Assembly (NCBI GenBank): GCA_022578605.1 | Contig: MU394068.1 | Coordinates: 558,001-622,000 of the forward strand | Reading direction: 5' to 3' | From: Camillea tinctor | Taxonomy: Eukaryota > Ascomycota > Sordariomycetes > Xylariales > Xylariaceae | Length of the DNA: 64,000 bases | In this document: piece by piece, positions 11,511 through 22,436 of the stretch | Numbering within the stretch: position 1 is the stretch's first letter | Layout of the letters: each line of letters begins with the position of its first letter | Notes under the pieces: model-generated | What the model was told of the DNA's origin: nothing | Seen by the model: the letters and a program-made list of their open reading frames with translations, nothing else | The model's database searches: none | Translations under genes and position numbers: made by a program

Positions 11511-12415
11511 ATATTATGAACTGGTCTCTCTCTCAGTTAAGAACTACCATAGATAGTCTTAGTTTACCTACCACTGCTTTTTCTAAAGTCTCACAACTTG
11601 GAAACCCCTCTACAAATACTAGAGAGTCAGCTGAAGCGCAATGGCTTTTTTTCTTTTTTTTCAGCTCTTGCCTCAACCTATTAATAGTTTCCTCGGTAGA
11701 AGAAAGGTGCTGACATGTTATACCTAGTTATCCCATGATTTCAAGAGCTTGAGTTGAGAACCGCAGGTACATAGGCGCTATAGAGAGTCTAAGCTATAGG
11801 TGTCTAGAGCTTCTGAAGAGCTAGCAGGGATCACGATGGTGTATCTCTCATTACAGACACCCCCATTGGACAGGGTTCTACGAGATGCAGAGCCAAGACC
11901 GCGAATCCCATAAATATACTGTGACTAAGCCAGGTTATTCAGCTGCAGTATTTCCAAACAGGCAAAAGGATATACACTAGGAAATAAGCTGCTAGAGGTT
12001 ATTACCGATTCCGGATGGTATTTCTAACCCTCTATGACCGTACTCTGGCTTATAGCTTGGAGCTTCACCCACACCGACAACCTTCAGAACCACGAGAGTC
12101 GAGTTCAGACTTCACTCATCGATAGACTTCAGTCAGTTTTAGAGAAAACAGAAAAGAATTGCGAGTATACGACGGTATAGTTGTCGAAAAAGTCAATAAC
12201 CAGATTGTGTGGCTGCAAGTTCTATATATCTATCTACCTTGATGACCCAGATCTCGCCTATCCAGATCGACTAAACCAACCAGGATCCATAACGTCGTAT
12301 ACGATACACCAATAAGATCGTCCCGTTCCAAACTGGACGGTGCGGTCTCCAAGCTTCTTAGCGGTCAGAACCTATATCTAACGAAACCAGCAGATCAGCT
12401 CGAGATTATACCAAG
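11511..12415. other. Intergenic upstream of Zn2Cys6 gene
   Basis: AT-rich spacer with no supported gene. The last 100 bases are the likely promoter and leader of the Zn2Cys6 gene starting at 12416. Confidence 0.5.
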
Positions 12416-14190
12416 ATGCCACCAGCACCGGGGATTTGCTGGGATTTGCTAGAGAGAAATTCACCGCCCGTCAACCGACGAACCTCGCACGCCAAGACAC
12501 GAACTGGCTGCGTCACATGTAAGGGGCGGCGGGTGAAATGCGACGAAGGCAAGCCGTTCTGCGCGAGGTGTGATAAATCCGGGTTCCAGTGTGGTGGCTA
12601 CGAGGTCCCCAAATCTAAGCGCAAGAACACCACCGCGACGACAGCGACCAATCGGAGGATTATCGAAAATGCACCTCTGCGGCCCAAGCCGTTGCAAAGA
12701 GGCGTGACCCCAGAAACGAGACGACATGTCCCCGATTTCCGGGTTTCGTCGATGACGCCAGCATATATAAGTCTGGAAGATACCCCGTATTTCGACCGGT
12801 TCCGGTGCCAGATCGTAGTGGATATCTCGGTCTGGTGCGGCACGGATTATTGGAAATACATATTGCGGGAGGCTATGCACGATGAGTGTCTACGGCACGC
12901 GGCACTGGCTGCTGCGGCGATGCTCCTAGCTATAGAGGAGTCCGATGATCCGACAAATGGCCGCCCGGACTCGAGTGTACACGGGAAAGCGGCGATCCAA
13001 CATTACATGAAAGCGATCTCCCTCTGTCGAAAAAAGCTAGCAGGGGGTGTCACGACGGAAACAGCCCCTACCAGCCTCGCTGCCACATTCTTCTTCGCCC
13101 TCATAGAGATCCTGCAGGGCAATCACGCCAGCGCAGATATGATGCTGGCTCAAGGTGTAACACTCATAGAGGATGCGCTGCGACGGAAACGACCAGACGG
13201 GACCCCAGCCGTGGAGATGAACTTTGAGCTCTCTGACGTGAAGCTCGGTTTCGATCGTTTGAGCGTCACCTGGGGCCTATGCCCATTCTTCCAGGGAAGC
13301 AAGGAAATCTATAACATCATGATGCCCACATACTTGCCGGACATGCCTACTGCGGACACACCGTTGCTCCAGCTGCAGTGCTATTGGAATCACTTTCAGA
13401 GAGATCTTGGCTTGTTCATGATGACAGTGCGCTGGGGGAAGGTCTTCACGCCCGCGGAAATGGCCGTCGCGATAATCCAGCAAACCAGGTATCTAACTCG
13501 CATCGGCGAGTGGATGCCGATCATCGACGAGTTGCTCGAGAGACACAAGGGAACAGTAAACATTTATGTGCTAACCAAGATGAAAGCTTACGCCCTGATG
13601 TCGTCAATGTTCTTGCAATGCTTTGCAGATCGCAGCGGCCTGGCCTACGATGGCCATCTCGAAACCTTCAAGGAACTATTGGACCTCTGTCAGCAGTTTG
13701 TCCCCAAGAAGCCATTATCACATATCAGTTTTACGGTAAGTAATCTCAGCCCTCATGTTCAAGATTCTGACACTGACATTGCATCTAGTACGTTTTCCAC
13801 CTACATACATACTACATCAAACAATTGGGTACATATTAACACGTGCCCAGCCTCGATATGGACATCTTCCCCGTAGTCTCGTTCACGGTAACGAAGTGCC
13901 GTGACCTGAAGACGCGACAGCGCGCACTCAAAACGTTCACAGATATGACGTATCGGCAAGCGTTCTGGAACAACCGGGGGCTGCTCAAGATCCTCCGCGT
14001 GCTTGTCGATCTAGAAGAGCAGGGTCGGGACGCGACCGGTTTCATCCCGGCGCACTCGCGATACTTTTTCATCAGTTCTGACTGGGACCAGGAACGCCGC
14101 CAGATCATGGCGACGTTCGTCTGCGCAGCATCGGTACCGTCTCAAGAATCCGGGCTCATGCCCACGATTCGCGTGCCCATAGACTTTTGA
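12416..14190 (+). CDS. Zn2Cys6 fungal transcription factor
   Basis: The N-terminus has a full binuclear zinc cluster, Cys32, Cys35, Cys42, Cys49, Cys52 and Cys59, in GCVTCKGRRVKCDEGKPFC and its continuation, followed by a basic linker (KSKRKN). The remaining 480 residues are the usual helical middle region of these factors. The 3' part has a splicing puzzle. The ending LDMDIFPVVSFTVTKCRD is very like the conserved C-terminal motif of this group, yet the obvious single intron (13736-13850) puts it one base out of frame. A two-intron model (13736-13788 and 13829-13876, both with canonical ends and branch-like motifs) keeps an open frame of 557 aa but splices that motif out. So there is either a 1-base indel (mutation or assembly error) or unusual splicing. 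Targets are unknown; the oxidase at 17270 is the nearest catabolic gene on the same strand. Confidence 0.85.
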
Positions 14191-14877
14191 ATGGGGTCCG
14201 GGACAGTCAAGTAGGTTGATTACTCGGTAGTAAAACATCCTATTGGATTTTGAGAATAAAAGTAAAATAAAATAAAATATATCATCTGCATAGGCCCCTA
14301 TTATCTAGGCTCTGGGCTAGTGGTTGAGCTGTTATGAACACCTACTGCCCCTAGGGAGTCATTATAGCAGGTGAAGAAAGTGAATGTATCGAAGTATCTA
14401 GGTACATAATACTAACCTTAGGTTGGCTTCCATCGTTCAGGGTCCTTTCCCCTTTTTTTCTTTCCTTTTTTGAGTAAAGTTTGTGTACCTTGCTACTTTA
14501 GGAGTTGATTCACTACTAAGTACCTAAAGAGGTACCTCCTAGTTACACAGGAGGTGAGTAACCAAGTAGATTCAAAACAGAAGGAGGCATGTACGGGTGG
14601 TGATAGTAGTTGCCAAACTCGATTCATAGCCTTTGGCCAAAGTGAGTAGTACTTAATACCTAGTCAGTACTCAAGAATTCCACAATCCCAACCTTAGGTA
14701 CCTTCTCACCTTCTTACCGTCTTACCTTTTTCACTACTTCCATCGCCTCTACTACCACTACTACCACTACCACCATCACTACTACAATCACATCCATCCA
14801 TCCATCCATCTATTCATCTATTCATCCATCACCTACCAATACCAACAACAACTACAACAACATCATCATCATCACCA
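14191..14877. other. Spacer and CA-rich leader of the broken gene
   Basis: AT-rich spacer ending in a long CAT/CAC/CCAT-rich tract (about 14740-14877) directly before CACCATGGG at 14875. Such leaders are common in front of well-expressed fungal genes and suggest the next frame was once an active gene. Confidence 0.5.
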
Positions 14878-15381
14878 TGGGTTCCCAGCAGCAACCTCAG
14901 ATCCCGACAGGTGCCGGTCATAGAACTCTCCCGGAGAATACTATGGCCGAAGCTGTTCTTAAAGGAGCCTTAGATAGAAGGCTTCGTCAACTACACCACG
15001 GCCAAGAATGGCGGCGAGCTTAGCTTAGTAAGCATTAACCTCAACACTATTGGTACCAGCACCACTGTCATCTCGTCACGGAAGCGAATGATAGTATTGA
15101 ATATACTGTTACTGCTCTCGACGGCGTTGCTGCCTATGCTCCTGCTACGGGCCAACCTGCCATGGTACCGGGGAAGTCGCGGGAACAAATCATGCGGGAG
15201 CTCCACGAGTTCGTCAGCCGCTGAATCGGCGATCGACAAAGTATGATAATTCCACTACTGCCATCTTCTATGAAATCAAGGCTGACATTGCGACGCAGAT
15301 GCCTATCTATCTCGACAAGCGACTTGGACCGATAGAGAGCCCTAAGGGAAAATCAGAGAAGGTACAGAAAAGGAAAAGCTA
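14878..15381 (+). pseudogene. Frameshifted remnant of a small fungal gene
   Basis: An ATG in good context (ACCATGGG) opens a frame that reads MGSQQQPQIPTGAG and then AEAVLKG before going off. A second frame then gives EGFVNYTTAKNGGELSLVS, a third gives VTEANDSIEYTVTALDGVAA followed by AYAPATGQPAMVPGKSREQI and MRELHEFVSR, and AESAIDK is again in another frame. After it comes a clean intron-like segment (GTATGA at about 15240 to GACGCAG at about 15298) and a short basic tail ending KVQKRKS and stop at about 15381. Protein character is strong within each piece and the pieces follow in order, so this is a single gene broken by at least three frame changes. The family is not named here. Sequencing indels are the main alternative. 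Confidence 0.5.
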
Positions 15382-17269
15382 GCTGTAAATGGAAGCTTAC
15401 TACCAAACGATGGCTGGGAAAATGAGTATGCGGGCGTCCAGATATTGCGAATGATCAAGGTAATGCACAATAATATAAAGGAATTCCAAGAAGTGACAGT
15501 CTGTCTCGAGTTCGCTGTCTCTATCCCGTGACAATCTATAAGCCGCAATCGTTGACTAAACGTATCACTTGTTGGTAAGCAATTCGAGTCACCAGACGAC
15601 AAAAAGTCTTTGCAGTATTACGTGACGATATTACTTCACATCAGCATGTCCTATCCTATTCTCAAAGCTGTGACCGAGCGGCAGGCATCCGAACCGTACT
15701 CCTCGGCCCCATATCGAGTCCCGACACAATTCGAGCTTGTAGAGTAGCCGTTGAGGTCAACGGCGCTAGGGCTTGCAGCACTAACATACCTGATCTAGAT
15801 CGACTCCGCTCAGCTGTAGCGAATCGCAGCCAATCAGAGGAGACCTCACATTCCTTTTCGAGAAGGGCGATGCGTTTCCTGGCTTTTCAGCTGGGTTATC
15901 TGTTACCTCATAATATTATGTGTGTATGTAATTACCACGCCCTTTCCTGAGGCGTAGCGGAGGTCAGGGTTTAGTTTCTACACTAGACTAATACACATTC
16001 ACAAAGCGGGTCGTCGTATATGGATATACCTAGCCAAGCCGATGGTCGGAGTTAAGCTGGGTATATGTGTATAAAAAGATCGTATCGTAGGGTTCCAATG
16101 CCAAGGCCGTGGGTTTCGGGGGGTTTTATCTCGAGAATTGCGTAAGTCAAACGATAGCTGATAACATCTCGGACCTATGAGCATCAACTATACAAAGAGG
16201 GTCCCCGACTTTAATTAACCATTAGACTCTCTTCAAAAGACTCTTCAACTTGCTTTCCATGAGCAAGTTTGCGTTTGAATATAGCCAAATCTGACCGACA
16301 CCTGGTATGTATGTATATACACCGATATAGGCAAACGGCGTTTACATCTACTCCGACCGGTTCTGCCAACAAAAACCAGGTAAGCAGCCATAAGCTGAGT
16401 ATCAATGAATAAATTCAAATGACGTATTACCGCAATAATGCTATCGTATAATCCCCCGCGGAACTGGCCGGCTAATGAAAAAGAGAAGAAGAAAATCACA
16501 CCACGGCGATGACTTACTTGTCTAAGATTATAAATCCCTCTCCGTCAATATCGCACATGGGAACAGAACCTTGTTGATCCTGATTGGGGACGTGAAAAAC
16601 GGCAACGAGTACCGACCCGAAAACCAGCGGGTCCCCTGTCCAAGATATGAACCATGCGCCCTTCGCTGGCTTGGAAAATGCGGGTTTTCCGGGGTGGAGG
16701 AAGCTTAGCCTCACTGGTGGTTGATCTTGGATGTAAGAGCGATTACCTACGTAGGCCCCCCGGCGCGGGAGAGATAAGGTCGACAGGGCTGGGGACCGGG
16801 CCTGGCCAACCGCATTCTTGGATTGTCGTTGGTCCGTAGCGCTCGAATGCACTTAGGCTTATCAGCCTCGAATGCACATCAATCGTACTAGATTGTCCGG
16901 ACACCTCGTTACCACCTACCGAATGGAGGATAATCGCTTAAACTTGTATTTCTCCCTGCCAGCCCAAGGTCCATGATGATGAAGTTTCCTAGATCGGCAG
17001 AAGTTTGGGGGGAACTTTGTGAGGAAGCCGGAATGAAGTCCGCTCAGATCGGCTTCTGATGCCTTTCGGAAAGGGGGGCGTTGCCGCAATGTCATACATC
17101 AGCTGAAGACTGTACACTACATCGTATGCTGTGCGGCGTGTACGAGCTAAGAAATGCCATTGGGTTTATCTAAGCACGTGTGTGTCCAGTAAGATATAAA
17201 GCAAAGGTAGCCTCTCTCCGAACTCTATCAGTTCCTCACTTCTCCTTTGGTCATATACAACAGGCAAAG
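15382..17269. other. Intergenic, no supported gene; oxidase promoter at its end
   Basis: Spacer of 1.9 kb. A minus-strand open frame at 16852-16514 (112 codons) has no recognisable features. A TATA-like ATATAAA at about 17195-17201 lies 70 bases before the oxidase ATG and is a plausible core promoter element. Confidence 0.5.
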
Positions 17270-19638
17270 ATGCATTGGCTATCCCTTGTGCTCGCCGCTA
17301 CCCATGCGGTGGCTACCTCTACGTCTTCGCTCCCCGTCAAGCTAGAAACGAAGTCTGAGCTCAACTCGCGTCTCGCCAATGTTCACGTGTCGGTCGACAA
17401 ACGGGTTGAAGGGGCTGTGAAGTACACCTACGGATCCTGCTCGGAGGCTAGGTCCACCAACGCCCATCATGTTATCGGCGAGACCAAGAGGTCAGGAGAC
17501 TCGCGTCTGGTTTGGATTCTGCCGGAAGATGTCAAGTCTGGCGGGTGTATCTCGGCTTGGGATAAGCGGGGAGCCCTGGTCGGTCGGAGTGCGGCGCAGA
17601 AGACCCGTGTGCGGAAGCGGGCGATGACGAAGCGAAGCAGCGCCTCAAGCATCCCCATGGACAACACTACCGGCATCGACACCCTAGGTGCGTGGTTCGA
17701 CGGTGTAGAGCTTCTCCAGAACAAGGAGATAGGCGCCGTTGATGTGACCGCCGCTAAGTCCAAGGAGATTGGCATTCTCGGCGCTGGCATGTCCGGGTTG
17801 ATGACCTACCTCATCCTGCACCAGTCCGGGTTCACCAACATCAGCATCATCGAAGCTGCGCAGAGACTAGGTGGTCGTGTTCACACCGAGTATCTGTCGG
17901 GAGGTCCCTTCGACTACTCTTACCAGGAGATGGGACCCATGCGGTTCCCCTATACGTACACCTCTGGCAACGAGACGTACAACATCACGGATCACCAGCT
18001 CGTGTTCCAGCTCGCTGACGAGATCAACAAGCTCAACAACCAGGACAGGAACTTCAGCGTCGACTTCATCCCGTGGATCCAGACCAACGACAATGGGTTC
18101 TACTACCACAACGGCTTCAAGCTGGATACCGGTCTTCCCCCGACCATCGGACAGGTTGCCGAAAACGCATCGTTGACGTTCACCCTGCCCGATGATGCTT
18201 CCACCCAGGCCGCTCAGAGCAAGATCAACCCCTTCCTGACTAACGAGACTTTCATGATTGAGATGGCCAACAACATGCACAAGGCCCACAAGGACTGGAT
18301 CGGTACGTCGGATAAGGCTTCCTCGGATATGGATGCATATAGCTAACTCGAATTTAGTCAACGGCTTGAACGGTCTTGGCGGCGACGTCTGGTCTGGGTT
18401 CGCTTACCTGGCCAACTACCTGAGTGTCTCGCTGAACGACACGGATATCGTGGCTGCAGGCTACGAGGCCGAATCCTTCTGGGGAATTGTACGTTAGAGA
18501 TGATTTTTTTCGGATGGCCCCCACTAACTTTGGCAGCTCTACGACGACTTGTACTTCGGTGCCACCGACTGGAAGACCATCGACGGAGGTCTGAGCCGCC
18601 TGCCGTCGGCCTTCCACCCGCTAGTGGACAACATCACGACCATGAACACGCGGGTCGAGCGCATTCAGTGGGCTGAGGAGTCTCAGAAGCTGAACATCCA
18701 GTGGAGGCACAACTACACCGACCGCGTCTTCCAGAACGCCACTTTCGACTACCTCTTCCTGTCCATGCCCCCTCCCCAGCTCAAGAAGCTCCGGCTCCCT
18801 AGTAAGATTATTATTTCCTAAAGAAGTAACCTAATTTTTCATTAGGTGAGCACTAACTCGTTATTAGCCCTTCCCGCCACCATCAGCAACGCCATCCAAA
18901 ACGTGCCCTTCGGCTCGGCTTGCAAGGTCGCGCTCGAGTTCGAGACGCGGTTCTGGCAGACGTACTACGACCAGCCGATCGTGGGTGGACAGAGCAGCAC
19001 GGACATCGCCGGTATCGGGTCGATCAACTACCCGTCGTACTGCCTCAACTGCACGGGCCCGGCCTCGATGCTGGCCTCGTACGCGACTGGCGACTGGGCC
19101 GACATCTGGGTCGCGGTGCCCGAGGCCGAGCACGTGCAGTACGTTGTTGACGCCATGGCTGAGATTCACGGCGATGTCGTGTACGAGCAGTGGACTGGCA
19201 AGTATAACCGTCGCTGCTGGCGCATGGACGAATACGAAGGCGGCGGTTGGGCGTCGCCAACCATTGGACAGCACCAGCTGTACATCCCTGAGTACTTTAA
19301 GACGTACAACAACGTGAGTTTCCTTCTGCATTCTTTCTGGGGGAGATGTGCTGACGAATGCAAAAGATGATCTTCATCGGCGAGCACACCTCGTATACTC
19401 ACGCCTGGATTGCTTCGGCTCTCGAGTCGGGCGTGCGTGGTTCAGTGCAGCTGCTGCTTGGTAAGTCACTAATTACCCCGTAGTCCCGTTGGCAACATAA
19501 TTAATAATTCGTGCAGAGCTTGGTCTTGTCGATGAGGCAAAGGCGGCAGTTGACAAGTGGATGGGTCGGTGGATCGATGTTGTAAGTTCACCTGCATGTC
19601 CCCCTCGTGTGAGATTCAAAGCTAACGAGCCGTAGTAA
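17270..19638 (+). CDS. Secreted L-amino-acid oxidase (FAD amine oxidase family)
   Basis: Exons at 17270-18302, 18358-18488, 18537-18801, 18868-19313, 19367-19460, 19517-19581 and 19636-19638 give 678 aa; all joins keep the frame. The start MHWLSLVLAATHAVA is a signal peptide, followed by a 140-residue Lys/Arg-containing stretch that may be a propeptide. The FAD dinucleotide fold begins at residue 168 (GILGAGMSGL), followed by EAAQRLGGRVHTEY and QEMGPMRFP, the flavin and substrate motifs of fungal and snake-venom L-amino-acid oxidases. The C-terminal flavin motif is FIGEHTSYTHAWIASALESG. These enzymes oxidise L-amino acids to keto acids, ammonia and hydrogen peroxide outside the cell. The last exon would be only the TAA. 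If the last intron is retained, the protein ends 18 codons later at a TAG that forms the acceptor. Confidence 0.9.
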
Positions 19639-19854
19639 ATATCCCTTGTACCTAATTCTTCCTCGCGAAGCAAGCGTTCTAATTCTAATGAAGACATGAC
19701 TTTGAATGTTGGATCGAGCGAATCATGAGCCACGAATGAATATTGCTAGATCTGTATAATAAAATTTAATTTAATTCCCAAAAGATTCCCCGGTGATGAA
19801 GTGATGTCTAAATTCATGGGGTCCGATGTTGCCGTCAGCTGATGGGGGTCAGCT

Positions 19855-21945
19855 TCAAACTATCTCCAGTTGCTCTATTGCTTCGCTGTCCTTTGGCATG
19901 GCTTCTCCGTCCATGATGCCGTGCACGTAGGCATCGGAAACGACTGTGAAGGCAGCTTCGCTATGCCTTAATATGATGGGAACCCTTGACCCGGGCAGAA
20001 TATAGACAGCGTCGCCTTCAGATATAGTTTCCAACGCCACCCCGAGGTATCCCTTCTCCGTCACAAAAAGCCTCCTGTCCTTGAGATTACGCTGGACCGT
20101 ATTGTTGACCCAGGGCCGGAGGTAGCCATGGGTGCGCTCGAAAGGGACGGTGGACACATTCCGAGATACAGCGTCCAGCATTTCAGAGAGGTCTACGTCT
20201 GGTTGTTGCTGAGTTGCTCTGTAAAAGTCGATCTTCGCAACGATAGCAACAGTCTCAATATGGTGGTCTGATGCGCGCTGGTCACGCTGGGAACCCCAGC
20301 AATGATCTCTACAGATCGTCCGCCACCATGCATTCCCCCAAGTGCCCCCGCCTACGTATGGCTGATCTGGATCTACGGATGGGTGGCTTTTCAGGATATC
20401 GGGGTACAACCCGTATTTTTCGGGTGGGAGAACAAAGGGCGGCGTATCCGGCATATCGATGTTGCACTTGACAAACGGTTCTAGTTGGTCCTGTGCCATT
20501 GGCCGTGAGGTCTTCTTTATAGTGTCGAATCTCTTTCCGGATACTTGCAGCGATGATGATGATGATGATGATAGTATGGAAGCGCTGTACTGAACGCCAC
20601 CGTCGGCATTGAAATTTCGTAGCTGGCGTGACCACAGTTGGATCCCTTCCTTATCCATAAAGTCGTATTGCCACTTCGTAAAATCGACAGCCCACGAGGG
20701 AAATGCATTGTCTGTCGGTTCGTGACGGAAATATGGAGCAAAAGAGAGAATCATCAACTGCTTCGTCCCCAGAATAGTCTCTCTTGATAGCTCATCGTAT
20801 ATAGATACAACATCCTTAGTATAATCGACTTGTATGTCGCTATCAGCCAGTCCCAAAAGAGCGTAGACGCGGTCGTGGGCAAGCGTGGCTTGGCGATCCT
20901 TGAAGGTGAAGCATAGCTCAAGCAAGGGAGGCTTGTGGTCGTTGATGCTTTCACGAAATCGCACTAGGTCCAGTATCAAGTCTAGTAACTTCCGGAAGCC
21001 AACTTCGAAGAAGATTGACATGCCAAAATCCATTCCGTTAATGTTGCCTCTGAAAAACGTATCCATGTTGCCAGGTGGAAAGTTCCTATGTGCTTTGATC
21101 ATGACTTCTAGTGGAACACTGACAGACCCAAAGTACAACCTCACGCGGGGTGCTAAGGTGATCTCCTGGATGACCCAGAGCCGCTGGAACCATGGGTCCG
21201 ACGGCAGGAACACGAGAAGATTCGTCAGACCACGATGATACGGAGAGGTGCTGTGTTCGGGTTTGAATAAGGGGAAGTCGGTCAAATGACGTCCATCGGC
21301 AGCCAGTCGAATAAACCAGGCGCAGTGCAGTGATGCTGATAGGCTTTTGTTGCCCACCGAATCCCTCAAGCTGGGCTCTAGCTCTCCATTTTCGTCGTAT
21401 ATCGTTAGGGAATGGAGGAGATCGTCCCAGGTTTGGTTGAAGTCTTGAGCATCGCCCGTGAATTTCCAGCTCTTGCTCACGTCAAAGCCAAAGTACTCGG
21501 TATGGTGCGGATCGAGATTCCAAAGCCACACGGCGCATTCTCTACACTGAGCGTAAATCAAACCCATCATCTGCACCTGATGGTTTTTCTCTGTGGTATC
21601 TTCTTGGTTGATACATATCGCGTCGATCCAGATCGTAAGGGGGTTCTCTGTATTATGTGCGCGCAACCGCCGCAGAGAACAGAAGAGAGTCGATCCAGCC
21701 AGCATTTTATGTCCACTGACCACGATTTTATGGGGTGATGACTGGTCGCCCCATACGTAGGATAAAGCATCGTAAGCTGGGTTGTCGGACAAGCAGGCCG
21801 TGAACATTTCCAGCTCGATGGTCGAGTCCCATTCGCCGGGCAATAGTTTCAAGAGTCTAATCTCGTTTTTGGAAGGGTCGAGAGGGAATGATGAATATAA
21901 TTCGACTGGATGACCAATGCTTTCTTGATTTTGAGAGTCCTCCAT
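19855..21945 (-). CDS. HET-domain (heterokaryon incompatibility) protein
   Basis: A single uninterrupted frame of 696 aa from the ATG at 21945. The open frame extends upstream to 22188 but that part looks unlike protein, and MEDSQNQESI is the sensible start. The HET domain covers roughly residues 25-200: RLLKLLPGE near the start, YDALSYVWGD at 58-67, and IWIDAICINQED followed by QVQMMGLIYAQ. The remainder is the usual variable region, with a Ser run from a GAT/TCA-type trinucleotide repeat at about 20551-20573. Proteins of this family act in non-self recognition after cell fusion and can trigger cell death. No partner gene (for example a NACHT or SesB type) lies next to it. It converges with the oxidase, with 216 bases between stops. 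Confidence 0.93.
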   Translation of the reverse strand: MEDSQNQESIGHPVELYSSFPLDPSKNEIRLLKLLPGEWDSTIELEMFTACLSDNPAYDALSYVWGDQSSPHKIVVSGHKMLAGSTLFCSLRRLRAHNTENPLTIWIDAICINQEDTTEKNHQVQMMGLIYAQCRECAVWLWNLDPHHTEYFGFDVSKSWKFTGDAQDFNQTWDDLLHSLTIYDENGELEPSLRDSVGNKSLSASLHCAWFIRLAADGRHLTDFPLFKPEHSTSPYHRGLTNLLVFLPSDPWFQRLWVIQEITLAPRVRLYFGSVSVPLEVMIKAHRNFPPGNMDTFFRGNINGMDFGMSIFFEVGFRKLLDLILDLVRFRESINDHKPPLLELCFTFKDRQATLAHDRVYALLGLADSDIQVDYTKDVVSIYDELSRETILGTKQLMILSFAPYFRHEPTDNAFPSWAVDFTKWQYDFMDKEGIQLWSRQLRNFNADGGVQYSASILSSSSSSSLQVSGKRFDTIKKTSRPMAQDQLEPFVKCNIDMPDTPPFVLPPEKYGLYPDILKSHPSVDPDQPYVGGGTWGNAWWRTICRDHCWGSQRDQRASDHHIETVAIVAKIDFYRATQQQPDVDLSEMLDAVSRNVSTVPFERTHGYLRPWVNNTVQRNLKDRRLFVTEKGYLGVALETISEGDAVYILPGSRVPIILRHSEAAFTVVSDAYVHGIMDGEAMPKDSEAIEQLEIV

Positions 21946-22436
21946 GGTATTACTTCGCCTTTGAGAGGCAGCTAACGAACCAAGCTCTTGGAGCTTGCGG
22001 AGCCTGACAGGAGGTAGCTCAGTAGGGATTTGCCGCAGAAGGTATATAGGAAATGAACACTTACAGGAATACTTATCGAAAGAGAAAGGAAATATCCACA
22101 TAAGGCTGCGCACTTCATATAGTAGTAGGTTGGGTATCTGGACTTGGGACGAGGCATACCTCAGTAGATGCATTATACCCCAGTACATGCATATATCTCT
22201 TAGTGCCTGCGGCGCAGCAAGAGGTTATGCTCTAGCTGAAGCATCCTTCGATCTTCTGCCTAGGCCAGGCTGGTTTCAGCTCTTGTCTTTTATCCCTTCA
22301 CTTCTTCTCCCATTTCCTCTTTTCCTTCTGACTTTCCCTCTGGAACCTCGAAATCAAAGGATACTGCCTTGTAACCTGGGGTGACGATCATATCGAAATT
22401 ATTGCCCCATCTCTTTTTTAAAACGTTCCCGAAGCC

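Noticed and set aside
16514..16852. 112-codon minus-strand open frame
   Set aside because: No motif or signal, no good start context; possible but unsupported.
18864..19331. Long antisense open frame over the oxidase
   Set aside because: Mirror of a GC-rich coding exon; typical shadow frame.
21946..22188. Upstream extension of the HET frame by 81 codons
   Set aside because: The extension has poor protein character; the HET domain is complete from the Met at 21945.
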